64,000 bases of DNA from Actinomadura litoris (GTDB taxonomy: Bacteria; Actinomycetota; Actinomycetes; Streptosporangiales; Streptosporangiaceae), in contig NZ_WOFH01000004.1 in the NCBI RefSeq assembly GCF_009733595.1, forward strand, positions 62,001 to 126,000. The letters run 5' to 3'. Position 1 is the stretch's first letter. Every line of letters starts with the position of its first letter. The notes below the pieces were generated by a model. That model was not told the DNA's origin and did no database searches. It saw nothing but the letters and a program-made list of their open reading frames with translations. The translations under genes were made by a program, and so were the position numbers. Positions 8,864 to 18,677 of the stretch are shown piece after piece.

Positions 8864-9744
8864 CCGCGTTCGTCCAGCACGTGCTCGACGCGCTGAGCGT
8901 CGGCTCCACCTACGCCCTGCTCGCCCTCGGCCTGACGCTGGTGTTCAGCGTCATGAACCTGATCAACTTCGCCTACGGGCTGCTGCTGGTGTGGGCGGGC
9001 TACGCGGCCTGCGTCCTGGTCGACGCCGGGCTGCCGTTCGCCCTGGTCGTGCCGCTGTGCGTCCTGTTCGTCACCGCGCTGTCGATGGCGATGGGACGGG
9101 TCGCGTTCCGGCCCTTCATCGGCGCGCCGCCGATCACCCTGCTCATCACCTCGTTCGGCGTGCTCCTGATCATCCAGTACGTCGCGATCCTGATCTTCGG
9201 TGAGAAGCCACGGGTGCTGAACGCCCCGGACTTCCTGACGGGCGTCATCGCGGCCGGCGGGCTGCGCGTCCCCGTGCTGCAGGTGGTCACGATCGCCAGC
9301 GGCGCCGTCGTCGTCGCGGCGTTCTACGGGCTGCTCCACCGCACCCCGTTCGGCGCCCAGCTGCGCGCCGCCGCCGAGTCGCCGCGGACCGCCCGCCTGA
9401 TGGGCATCCGGCCCGACCGCGTCCTGATGATCGCCTTCGCGATCAGCGGCGCGATCGCCGGGATCGTCGGGCTGCTCTGGTTCACCAAGGTCGGCGCGGT
9501 GACGCCGCGCTCCGACATGGAGCCCACGCTGAAGGCGTTCATCGCGATCGTCCTCGGCGGCCTCGGCCGCACCTCCGGCGCCATGCTCGGCGGGCTGGCC
9601 CTCGGCGGCATCGAGGTCGCCATGAACGTCGTCCTCCCCTCGGGCGCGATCACCTACGCGCAGGCGATCGTGTTCGCGGTCGTCATCGCCCTACTCGTGC
9701 TGCGCCCCGGCGGGCTCAGCGGTGCCAGAACGGAGGCAGCATGA
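8860..9744 (+). CDS. livH: Branched-chain amino acid ABC transporter permease (LivH type)
   Basis: 294-residue membrane protein with about eight hydrophobic segments, ATGA-coupled to livF. LivH hallmarks are GSTYALLALGLTLVFSVMNL near the N-terminus, and the coupling region AAAESPRTARLMGIRPDRV (about 165-183) that contacts the ATPases. It forms the channel together with the next gene. Confidence 0.93.
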   Translation: MTAFVQHVLDALSVGSTYALLALGLTLVFSVMNLINFAYGLLLVWAGYAACVLVDAGLPFALVVPLCVLFVTALSMAMGRVAFRPFIGAPPITLLITSFGVLLIIQYVAILIFGEKPRVLNAPDFLTGVIAAGGLRVPVLQVVTIASGAVVVAAFYGLLHRTPFGAQLRAAAESPRTARLMGIRPDRVLMIAFAISGAIAGIVGLLWFTKVGAVTPRSDMEPTLKAFIAIVLGGLGRTSGAMLGGLALGGIEVAMNVVLPSGAITYAQAIVFAVVIALLVLRPGGLSGARTEAA

Positions 9745-10868
9745 TGCTCAGGCTCGCGTTGCGCACTGACAGCCCACCCGGTCTCCTCGGCCGCCTCGGC
9801 GCGACGGCCGGCGCGCTGCTGGCCGCCGGCGTGGTGACGCTGCTCGGGGGCCTGCTGTTCATGGCCCCGACGATGGCGGAGATCGTCCTGCTCTTCGGCA
9901 TCAACGCGATCCTGGTGATCGGGTTCCAGGTGTTCGTCGGCAACACCGGCATCGTCTCGTTCGGCCATGTCGCGTTCATGGCCGTCGGCGCGTACGCGGG
10001 CGGGATCGCGGCGATGCCGGTGCTCGACAAGGAGATCACCCTGCCCGACCTGCCGGGCCCGCTCGCGGGGTTCGCGGTGGGCTTCGTCCCCGCGCTGCTG
10101 ATCGGGGGCGGCGCCGCCGCGCTCCTCGCGCTGCTCACCGGGCCCGCGCTGATGCGCCTGTCGGGCGCGGCCGCCTCCATCGCCACCCTCGGCCTGCTGA
10201 TCATCGTCAGCAACGTGCTCGCCCAGGCGACCCCGCTGACGCGCGGCCCGCAGTCGCTGTTCAGCGTGCCGGAGAACACCACGTTCGCCGGGGTCTACAT
10301 CAGCCTCGCCGCGATGGTGGCGCTGAGCGCGTGGTTCAAGTGGTCGGGGGCGGGCCTGCGGGCCCGCGCCGTCCGGGACCAGCCCGCCGCCGCCGAGGCG
10401 GCCGGGGTGTCGGTCCTGCGCGCCCGCCTGTGGGCGTTCGTGCTGTCGGCGTTCATCACCGGCGTCGCCGGAGCGCTCTACGCCCAGCTGCTCACCGCCT
10501 TCTCACCGGGGTCGTTCTACATCCCGCAGCTCGTCCTGGTGGTCGCCATGGCGATCGTGGGCGGCATCGGGGGCATCAGCGGGGCGCTGCTCGGCACCGC
10601 CGTGGTCACCGTGCTCAACGAGCTGCTGCGCCGGGTCGAGAGCGGCGTGTCGGTCGCCGGCGTCGACGTCCACGCGCCGAGCGGGATCTCCTTCGCGGCC
10701 CTCGGCGTCGCGCTGATCCTGATGCTGCGATGGCGTCCGGCCGGCCTGCTGGGAGCGGCGGAGGTGCAGTTCGAGGCGCGCCCGCCCGTCCCGGCGGACG
10801 ACGGTCCCGCGCGTCCCGCCGGGGCGGTCCCGCCGGTCACGACCGGGAGGTCGCCCGCCGAGGGGTGA
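9741..10868 (+). CDS. livM: Branched-chain amino acid ABC transporter permease (LivM type)
   Basis: 375-residue membrane permease, ATGA-coupled to livH. It has the LivM motif GNTGIVSFGHVAFMAVGAYA (about residues 72-91) and a coupling loop AVRDQPAAAEAAGV. A hydrophilic Pro-rich tail of about 40 residues ends the protein. It is the last gene of the operon and is followed by a strong bidirectional terminator hairpin. Confidence 0.93.
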   Translation: MMLRLALRTDSPPGLLGRLGATAGALLAAGVVTLLGGLLFMAPTMAEIVLLFGINAILVIGFQVFVGNTGIVSFGHVAFMAVGAYAGGIAAMPVLDKEITLPDLPGPLAGFAVGFVPALLIGGGAAALLALLTGPALMRLSGAAASIATLGLLIIVSNVLAQATPLTRGPQSLFSVPENTTFAGVYISLAAMVALSAWFKWSGAGLRARAVRDQPAAAEAAGVSVLRARLWAFVLSAFITGVAGALYAQLLTAFSPGSFYIPQLVLVVAMAIVGGIGGISGALLGTAVVTVLNELLRRVESGVSVAGVDVHAPSGISFAALGVALILMLRWRPAGLLGAAEVQFEARPPVPADDGPARPAGAVPPVTTGRSPAEG

Positions 10869-10884
10869 GGCGGGGGAGAGCGGG

Positions 10885-10914
10885 AGGGGGGAGGCGTCCG
10901 GTCGCCTCCCCCCT
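10885..10914. terminator. Bidirectional terminator between livM and the reductase
   Basis: Perfect 12-bp stem: AGGGGGGAGGCG (10885-10896) pairs with 10903-10914 around a 6-base loop. It lies in the 58-base gap between two convergent genes and can serve both strands. Confidence 0.7.
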
Positions 10915-10926
10915 CTTCCCCGTCTC

Positions 10927-11868
10927 CTAGACGTCGAGGACGATCTCCGGCGTGGCGGCGCGGGAGACGCAGGCGTGCATGCGGTCCAGGGTGCCGGGGC
11001 CCAGCAGCGAGTCGCGGTGCTGGGGCACGCCGTCCAGCACGGTGACGGCGCACGAGCCGCACACCCCCTTCAGGCAGCCTCCGGCCACCCGGACGCCCTC
11101 GCGGCGGAGCGCGGCGAGGAGGCCGACCCCGGCGTCCACCCGCACGCGCACGTCCGACCGCGCGCACACCGCCACGAACGGTTCGCTGGGGCCGAAGTCG
11201 CGGGGGACCGGGACGAAGCGCTCCGCGTGGAAGCTCCCCTCCGGCCACCCCGCCACGGCCTTCTCGGCGGCCTCGACGAAGCCGGGGGAGCCGCAGCAGT
11301 AGACGCCCGTCCCCTCCCGGAGGTCCCCGACGAACCCGCCGAGGTCGAGCCGGCCCCCGGTGCCCGTGGCCCGCAGCGTCACCGCCTCGCCCAGCTCGGC
11401 CAGCTCGTCGCGGAACGCGGCCTCCTCCAGCGTCCGGACGCTGTAGGCGAGCCGCCAGGGGACGCCCGCCTCCCGCGCCCGCATGACCATCGGCAGGATC
11501 GGCGTGATCCCGACCCCGGCGGCCAGGAAGACGTAGCGCTCGGCGGGACGCAGCCCGAAGTGGTTCCGCGGCTCCCACACGCGCACCTTCTTGCCGACGT
11601 CCAGATAGGAGTGCACATAGGCGGACGCCCCGCGAGACAGGCGCTCCCTGAGCACCGCGATGCGGTAGCCGGTCCTGTCGTCCGGACTTCCGCACAGCGA
11701 GTACTGGCGCAGATGGCGCGTGATCAGCTGGACGTCGATGTGGGCCCCCGGCTCCCACTCCGGGAGCGGGCCGCCCGCCGGGTCCGCCAGGTGGAGGGCC
11801 ACGATGTCGCGGGCCGGGCGGTCGATGCCCGTCACGGTGAGGAGGCGGCCGCCTGCACGGGTCATCAT
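10927..11868 (-). CDS. PDR/VanB family oxidoreductase (ferredoxin reductase-ferredoxin fusion)
   Basis: 313 residues of the phthalate dioxygenase reductase/vanillate demethylase reductase family: an N-terminal FMN-binding beta-barrel (RQYSLCG near residue 54), a central NAD-binding region (FLAAGVGITPILPM), and a C-terminal plant-type 2Fe-2S domain with cysteines in GGCLKGVCGSCAVTVLDG and HACVSRA. It passes electrons from NADH to a Rieske oxygenase. No such oxygenase is in the window. It starts 1 base after the stop of the upstream PPOX gene, so the two are co-transcribed. Confidence 0.92.
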   Translation of the reverse strand: MMTRAGGRLLTVTGIDRPARDIVALHLADPAGGPLPEWEPGAHIDVQLITRHLRQYSLCGSPDDRTGYRIAVLRERLSRGASAYVHSYLDVGKKVRVWEPRNHFGLRPAERYVFLAAGVGITPILPMVMRAREAGVPWRLAYSVRTLEEAAFRDELAELGEAVTLRATGTGGRLDLGGFVGDLREGTGVYCCGSPGFVEAAEKAVAGWPEGSFHAERFVPVPRDFGPSEPFVAVCARSDVRVRVDAGVGLLAALRREGVRVAGGCLKGVCGSCAVTVLDGVPQHRDSLLGPGTLDRMHACVSRAATPEIVLDV

Positions 11869-11869
11869 C

Positions 11870-12544
11870 TCAGTAGAGCTCCTGGTAGCCGTCGTCGAAG
11901 AGGCGGTCGAGCCGTTCGGCGTCCAGCCCCTCCGTCGCCGCCGCGTCCGCCCAGAACGTGCCGGGCGAGGGGATCTCCTGCGCCAGGTCCCGCATGTCGT
12001 CCTCCCAGAGGCGCGACCTCAGCAGCGACCGGCCGCAGTGCAGGTAGGCCTCGTCGACCTCGACGAGGGTGGCCAGCTCGGGGCGCACGTCGTCCTGCTC
12101 CAGCATCGTCCGCAGGTCCCCGTCGTCGGTGACGTAGGCGCGCCCGTTCACCCGGAGGGTCTCCACCACTCCCGGAACGAAGAACAGCAGCCCCACATGC
12201 GGGTTCTCGACGATGTTGGAGAAGGAGTCGCCCAGTTTGTTGCCGAGCCGGTCGGGGATGAGAAGCGTCCGCTCGTCGAGGGCGCGGACGAACCCCGGAT
12301 AGTCGCCCCGGGGCGTGCAGTCGGTCGCGCCGGAGGCGTCGGCGGTGGCCATGCAGCAGAACGGCGAGTGGGCGATGAAGGTCAGGCAGTTCCGGTCGAG
12401 ATGATCAAGGATCTTCAACCGCGTCTCCGGGTCGGGCTCGCCGAGCAGACCGCGCGTCTCGGCCGCCCCGAGCCGCCGGTGACCGGTCCGCCACGGCACC
12501 GCTGCCGGGCCTCGATCTTGTTCACGATTCGACTGCACGCTCAT
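11870..12544 (-). CDS. Pyridoxamine 5'-phosphate oxidase-fold FMN protein (PPOX family)
   Basis: 224 residues. The ATG at 12544 was chosen because the family-like sequence (RLKILDHLDRNCLTFIAHSP) follows it, although the frame stays open upstream. It matches the flavin-binding PPOX subfamily with TPRGDYPGFVRALDERTLLIPDR and VGLLFFVPGVVETLRVNGRA (the DR2398-like type). A TATGCT -10-like box lies 6 bases before the ATG, so the transcript may be leaderless. It is paired with the VanB-type reductase and divergent from the IclR regulator, a probable control partner. Confidence 0.85.
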   Translation of the reverse strand: MSVQSNREQDRGPAAVPWRTGHRRLGAAETRGLLGEPDPETRLKILDHLDRNCLTFIAHSPFCCMATADASGATDCTPRGDYPGFVRALDERTLLIPDRLGNKLGDSFSNIVENPHVGLLFFVPGVVETLRVNGRAYVTDDGDLRTMLEQDDVRPELATLVEVDEAYLHCGRSLLRSRLWEDDMRDLAQEIPSPGTFWADAAATEGLDAERLDRLFDDGYQELY

Positions 12545-12565
12545 ATGGTGAGCATACTCCGTGCC

Positions 12566-12582
12566 ACCTGGGCGGACCAGGT
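12566..12582. promoter_or_regulatory. Candidate operator between PPOX/reductase genes and IclR
   Basis: Perfect inverted repeat ACCTGG (12566-12571), 5-base spacer, CCAGGT (12577-12582). It lies about 20 bases upstream of the PPOX start and within the divergent promoter region. IclR proteins often bind such sites next to their own gene; assignment is inference. Confidence 0.4.
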
Positions 12583-12725
12583 TTGACGCCGACCGGATCG
12601 GCGGTTCCGGACACGTGTCACCATCCCCCAGTGCACCAGCGGAGTAAGGCCAGAACCTCCCTCGACGCCTGGCGTCGCGGGGCGCGCGAGTGAAGTATCC
12701 GCCGCGGTGGGTTAAGATCGTGCCT

Positions 12726-13550
12726 GTGGCTCGCACATCGAACAACTCTTCGCCTGGTGAGGCCGAGAACGGCAAGAAGGACCTCATCCAGTCCGTCTCG
12801 CGCGCTCTCGCCATCCTTGAACTGTTCAACGAGAGGCGGCCCGCCCTCACGACGGGCGAGATCGCCTCGTTGACCGGCCTCAACCGCGCGACCGCGTACC
12901 GCTTCTGCCAGACGCTCCTGAGCCTCGGTTATCTGGAGGAGACCGAGGCGCGGACGTTCCGTCCGGGCCTCAACGCGATCTCGCTGGCGCGCGCGGCGCT
13001 GAGCAGCCGGGAACTGCCGGAGATGGCGCGCCCCTACCTCCAGCGGCTGCGCGAGAGCACCGGCGAGACGGTCAACATGGCGCTGCTGAACGGCGCGGAC
13101 GTGGTCTACGTCGCGCGCCTGCTGAACGACGACCTCCTGGCCCTCCGCCTGTTCGTCGGAAGCCGGCTGCCCGTCCACGCCACCTCCCTGGGCCGCGCCA
13201 TCCTCGCCTTCCTCCCCAGGGAGGAGGTCGAGGAGATCCTCGGCGGCGGCGCGCTGGAGGCCGTCACCCAGTACACGATCACCGACCTCGACAAGCTCAG
13301 CCAGGAGCTCGACCGCATCCGCAGCCGCGGCTACTCCCTCAACGACGAGGAGATGGTCCTCGGCATCCGCGGGGTCGGCGCCCCCGTCTTCAACGCGTCC
13401 GGCCGTCCGATCGCCGCGATCAACGTCTCCATCGCCCGCCCGCTGGACAAGGCGGAACTGCGGGACGTCATCGCCCCCCAGGTCGTCGAGACCGCCCGCG
13501 CCATCACGACCCTGGTCACCGAACTGGCGATCGACTCCGACCACCGCTGA
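12726..13550 (+). CDS. IclR family transcriptional regulator
   Basis: About 274 residues. The N-terminal winged helix (SVSRALAILELFNERRPALTTGEIASLTGLNRATAYR) and the C-terminal ligand-binding IclR domain (VYVARLLN, GRAILAFLP, GIRGVGAPVFNASGRPIAAINVS) are intact. In-frame GTG codons occur at 12690, 12720 and 12726. A TAAGAT box at 12713-12718 favours 12726 as a leaderless start. It is divergent from the PPOX/reductase pair and is the only regulator next to the catabolic island, so it probably senses the pathway substrate or an intermediate. Confidence 0.9.
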   Translation: MARTSNNSSPGEAENGKKDLIQSVSRALAILELFNERRPALTTGEIASLTGLNRATAYRFCQTLLSLGYLEETEARTFRPGLNAISLARAALSSRELPEMARPYLQRLRESTGETVNMALLNGADVVYVARLLNDDLLALRLFVGSRLPVHATSLGRAILAFLPREEVEEILGGGALEAVTQYTITDLDKLSQELDRIRSRGYSLNDEEMVLGIRGVGAPVFNASGRPIAAINVSIARPLDKAELRDVIAPQVVETARAITTLVTELAIDSDHR

Positions 13551-13580
13551 CACGGGCCGGGGCGCGGGACGGCGCTCCGG

Positions 13581-14105
13581 CTACCAGGTGTGGGCCACAT
13601 CGACGATGAGCCGCGTGCCGCCTCCCGCACGCGGCAGCGTGAGAACCCGGAACGGCAGCCGCGCCCGCACCCCGACGCCGATCGTGGTCTGGCCCTCGAA
13701 CGACCCCGCCCCCGCCACCTGCCGGAACGTGGTGTACCCGCCGACATTCGCGAGCTCGGGCGAACTCGCCGGGAACCCGCTCGCGGCGGCGGCCTGGACG
13801 ATGAGGCGCAGCTTGGCGCCCCCGCGCAGCGGGACCGGGTTGCCCGACCCCTCCTGCACCACCTCGTCGACATACCCGGCGAGGTAGCCGAACCCCGACC
13901 CCGCCACCTCGATGACCAGCCGGTCGTAACAGTCCTGGCGGCCGGTGCGGACCCGCTCCAGCGGCCCGTCCGCGTGGTCGTGCAGCGTCCCCTTGTCCTG
14001 CGACCCCCAAGCGGTGCTACAGGCGGCCGACGCGGGCGCGCCGAGCACCCCGACCAGGACCACCGACAGCACCAGGGACAGCAGCCCCCCGATTAGCGCG
14101 CGCAT
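13581..14105 (-). CDS. Secreted AMIN-like domain protein
   Basis: 174 residues. A clear Sec signal peptide (LLSLVLSVVLVGVLGAPASA, cleavage after about residue 27) precedes the mature domain. The mature part resembles actinobacterial AMIN-like domain proteins (CYDRLVIEVAGSGFGYLAGY, and a C-terminal TRLIVDVAHTW). Two cysteines may form a disulfide. Probably extracellular or wall-associated; the role is unknown. It converges on the IclR gene with a 30-base gap. Confidence 0.75.
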   Translation of the reverse strand: MRALIGGLLSLVLSVVLVGVLGAPASAACSTAWGSQDKGTLHDHADGPLERVRTGRQDCYDRLVIEVAGSGFGYLAGYVDEVVQEGSGNPVPLRGGAKLRLIVQAAAASGFPASSPELANVGGYTTFRQVAGAGSFEGQTTIGVGVRARLPFRVLTLPRAGGGTRLIVDVAHTW

Positions 14106-14568
14106 TTCGAACCCTCCATCATGCGAACCGAAACCGATTGATAGGAAAGACGCCCCATATCCGCACCCAGTTGGCGCTTCACCGTGTCCGGATGCGGTCC
14201 GGCGGCGGCAGCCGAAGTGCGAGGGTGCCGAGGTCGCTTTCCAGATTCCGAAAGGCGATCAGGTCGGGTTCGACCGACGTGCGTCGCCACCACCCTCAGA
14301 GGCGGCGTCGCACAGGTCGTGCCACCGCACCCGGAGCGGATCGGCGACCGGTCGATCGCCTCCCCATATCCGCCGCCGAGAGGGCCTATTCGTCAGCGAG
14401 CCATTTTCTGAGTGCGCGCATGAGGGGCCCGGCGGCCTTGTGACGGCCAAGGTGGTGATCACTTTACGGGCCAAGGAGGAGCCGATGTTCTCAGGGATGA
14501 ATTACCCCGCGCCGCCCGGCGAGGGAGCCTGCCATGCAGGTCGGCGCCCGCGCTCCCGGGGCGGACGG
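14106..14568. other. Gene-poor gap of 463 bases between thiC and the AMIN-like gene
   Basis: I find no convincing gene. The left part should hold the minus-strand promoter of the AMIN-like gene. The right part has a strong AAGGAGGAG ribosome-like site at 14473-14481 followed by an ATG at 14485, but the frame from it runs far into antisense of thiC without protein-like composition. A small hairpin (CCTGCCATGCAGG, about 14529) follows the thiC stop on the minus strand. Confidence 0.5.
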
Positions 14569-16398
<1,830 letters not shown>

Positions 16399-16471
16399 GC
16401 GATCTGTCGCTGACGACCGTAACCCGCCGCACCCCCGTTGCCGCAACCGCCGCGGGTGGGATAAAGGCCCG

Positions 16472-17023
16472 TCAGCGGGACGGCGCGGCCGGGCGGCCGA
16501 CGGCGGCCTCCGGCCAGGCGCGCTCCAGGATCTCCCCGACCGTCTGCTCGGGGGTGTGGTCCGAGGTGTCGAGCCACAGCCCGAGGCGCGGCGTCCCGGT
16601 GCGCAGCGTCCGGTCGAGCAGCTCGACCGTCCACGCGTCGTAGGCGTCCTTGCCCCGGGCCCGCTCCCGCGCGGCGACCGCCTCGGGACGCGGGGCGAGC
16701 ACCACCACGAGCAGCGGACGCGACCGGACGAGGCGGACCATCTCGGCGAGGTGCCCGCCGAGCACGACGTCCTGAGCGACGACGGTGAACCCCTCGTCGA
16801 AGTAGGCGTCGCAGGTCGCCGCCGTCAGCCGGTGCCGCAGCCGGAGCTGCCGGACGGCCTCCGGCGACGGCTCCGGGGCCATCTCGGCGCGCCCGCCGAC
16901 GACCATGCGGCGGAACAGGTCACCGCGCACATGCGCCGAGCGGGGCAGCCGCTCCGCGAGCGCCTGCGCGACCGTCGACTTCCCGGACGCCTGGATCCCG
17001 GTGATGAGGTAGACGGCCTTCAC
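16472..17023 (-). CDS. P-loop kinase-like AAA family ATPase
   Basis: 183 residues. An N-terminal P-loop GIQASGKST (residues about 9-17) and an RGDLFRRMV segment resemble the chloramphenicol phosphotransferase/zeta-toxin/gluconate-kinase type of small P-loop phosphotransferases. The substrate is unknown. No antitoxin-like partner lies next to it, so toxin function is not supported. It is divergent from the sialidase gene and lies upstream of the thiC leader on the same strand. Confidence 0.75.
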   Translation of the reverse strand: MKAVYLITGIQASGKSTVAQALAERLPRSAHVRGDLFRRMVVGGRAEMAPEPSPEAVRQLRLRHRLTAATCDAYFDEGFTVVAQDVVLGGHLAEMVRLVRSRPLLVVVLAPRPEAVAARERARGKDAYDAWTVELLDRTLRTGTPRLGLWLDTSDHTPEQTVGEILERAWPEAAVGRPAAPSR

Positions 17024-17202
17024 CGGCCCTCGCCCACACGTGCGGAACCGCGCCGCTTCCCATGCGACATGCGTTCACGTCCCCTCTCCGGCACCGCCAT
17101 CATGCCGCGCCCCCGGCCGACGAGTTCGATCTTCGTTAACCTTCGCTGTCTACTTTGCAAATGATCAAGGCAGGCACCTCCCCGCGTCAGGTTGGAGTCA
17201 CC

Positions 17203-18498
17203 GTGCACACAGCTAGGACGACTCGTCCGCGAACCCTCGGCGCACTGTCGGCGATGGTCGCCGCGGGAGCGGCCGGGACCGCGCTGCTCGCCCCGCCCGC
17301 CTCCGCGACCGACGACCCGGCCAAGGGCCGGGAGGAGTACCACACCGTCGACGTGCTCTTCCGGGGCGCGAACCAGGAATCGCTCAACGGGGTCGCCTAC
17401 CACACGTTCCGCATCCCGGCGATCGTGCGGACCAACGCGGGCACGCTGCTGGCGTTCGCCGAGGGCAGGGCCAAGAGCAACAAGGACTACGGCAACATCA
17501 ACCTCCTCTACAAGCGCGGCGTGCGCGACGGCACCAGGCCCGGGGACTGGTCCGGTCTCAAGGAGGCCGTCGGGTCGGGCATGGGCACCTGGGGCAACCC
17601 GACCCCGGTCGTCGACCGCTCCACCGGCACCGTCTGGCTGTTCCTGTCGTGGAACGCCGCCGACAAGAGCCAGAGCGGCGGCGCCAACCCCGACACGGGC
17701 GAGCCCACCACCGCGATCACCAGGTGGGGTGAGCGCCGCGTCTACGTCATGAAGAGCACCGACGACGGGCAGAGCTTCACCGGCGCGAACGGCGAGTCCG
17801 CGCCCACCGACATGACCGCGACGCTGCTGCCGAAGAAGAAGGCCGACGGCAAGGACTGGGCGTGGGACGCGGTCGGCCCCGGCGCCGGCCTCTCCATGGA
17901 CGACGGCACCCTGGTGATCCCCGCCCAGCACCGCAACATCTACAGCACCGACCACGGCAGGACCTGGAAGGTGCAGAAGCTCGGCGAGGAGACCGGCGAG
18001 GCCACCATAACCCAGCTCGACGACGGAACCCTCTACCGCAACGACCGGCCCACCCTCGACTCCTGGAACCGGCATAAGCGCCGCTGGGTGGCCCGCGGCG
18101 GCATCACCGGCCGGTTCGGCGCCTACACCTGGGACGACACCCTCCTCGACCCGAAGAACCAGGCATCGGTCCTGCAATACAACAACGCCGAGCCGGACGC
18201 TCCCCGCCGCACCCTGTTCCTCAACTCCGCGAGCACCGACACCCGCCAGAAGATGCGGGTGCGCGTGAGCTACGACAACGCCCGGACGTGGGAGCGGAGC
18301 CGCCCGCTCTCCGAGGGCCCGAAGCCGCCGTCGGACGGCGGCGCCGAGGGCGGCTACTCCAGCATGGTCAAGACCGCCGACCACATGGTGGGCGCCCTGG
18401 TGGAGAGCAACCTCGACACCGGCGACAGGGCCTCCAGCCGCTCGATCCTCTACCGCAGGTTCAACCTCCCCTGGGCCGTCAACGGCTGCACCTGCTGA
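17203..18498 (+). CDS. Secreted exo-alpha-sialidase
   Basis: About 431 residues. The GTG at 17203 has GGAG 5 bases upstream; an ATG at 17161 (weaker site, near a TACTTT box) would add 14 residues. A signal peptide ends at LLAPPASA. The sialidase fold is shown by the FRIP motif (HTFRIPAIVRTNAGTLLAFA), Asp-boxes STDDGQSF and STDHGRTW plus a decayed SYDNARTW, and GGYSS carrying the usual nucleophilic tyrosine. It cleaves terminal sialic acids from glycoconjugates outside the cell. No carbohydrate-binding module and no sialic acid catabolic genes are nearby. Confidence 0.9.
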   Translation: MHTARTTRPRTLGALSAMVAAGAAGTALLAPPASATDDPAKGREEYHTVDVLFRGANQESLNGVAYHTFRIPAIVRTNAGTLLAFAEGRAKSNKDYGNINLLYKRGVRDGTRPGDWSGLKEAVGSGMGTWGNPTPVVDRSTGTVWLFLSWNAADKSQSGGANPDTGEPTTAITRWGERRVYVMKSTDDGQSFTGANGESAPTDMTATLLPKKKADGKDWAWDAVGPGAGLSMDDGTLVIPAQHRNIYSTDHGRTWKVQKLGEETGEATITQLDDGTLYRNDRPTLDSWNRHKRRWVARGGITGRFGAYTWDDTLLDPKNQASVLQYNNAEPDAPRRTLFLNSASTDTRQKMRVRVSYDNARTWERSRPLSEGPKPPSDGGAEGGYSSMVKTADHMVGALVESNLDTGDRASSRSILYRRFNLPWAVNGCTC

Positions 18499-18506
18499 CC
18501 CACCCG

Positions 18507-18538
18507 AGGCCCCGCGCCCAAGCCCAGGCGCGGGGCCT
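18507..18538. terminator. Terminator hairpin after the sialidase gene
   Basis: 12-bp perfect stem AGGCCCCGCGCC (18507-18518) with 18527-18538 and an 8-base loop, beginning 9 bases after the stop codon. Confidence 0.7.
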
Positions 18539-18677
18539 ACCGGCGGTCGCACCGAGGAGCCGGCCATAGGAGGTGGGGGGCGGCGGTCCTGGCGGGTTCG
18601 GGGGTGTGCTGGTCGGGGCGGCTGGGCGGGGGCGGGTGCGGAAGGCGAGGGCGGTCGGGGAAGATGGGGGCGTGGTG

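Noticed and set aside
11300..11868. Rieske dioxygenase operon around the VanB-type reductase
   Set aside because: Only the reductase is present; the paired gene is a PPOX-fold flavoprotein, not an oxygenase.
16472..17023. Zeta-toxin-like toxin of a toxin-antitoxin pair
   Set aside because: Only the general P-loop kinase fold is visible, and no small antitoxin gene lies next to it.
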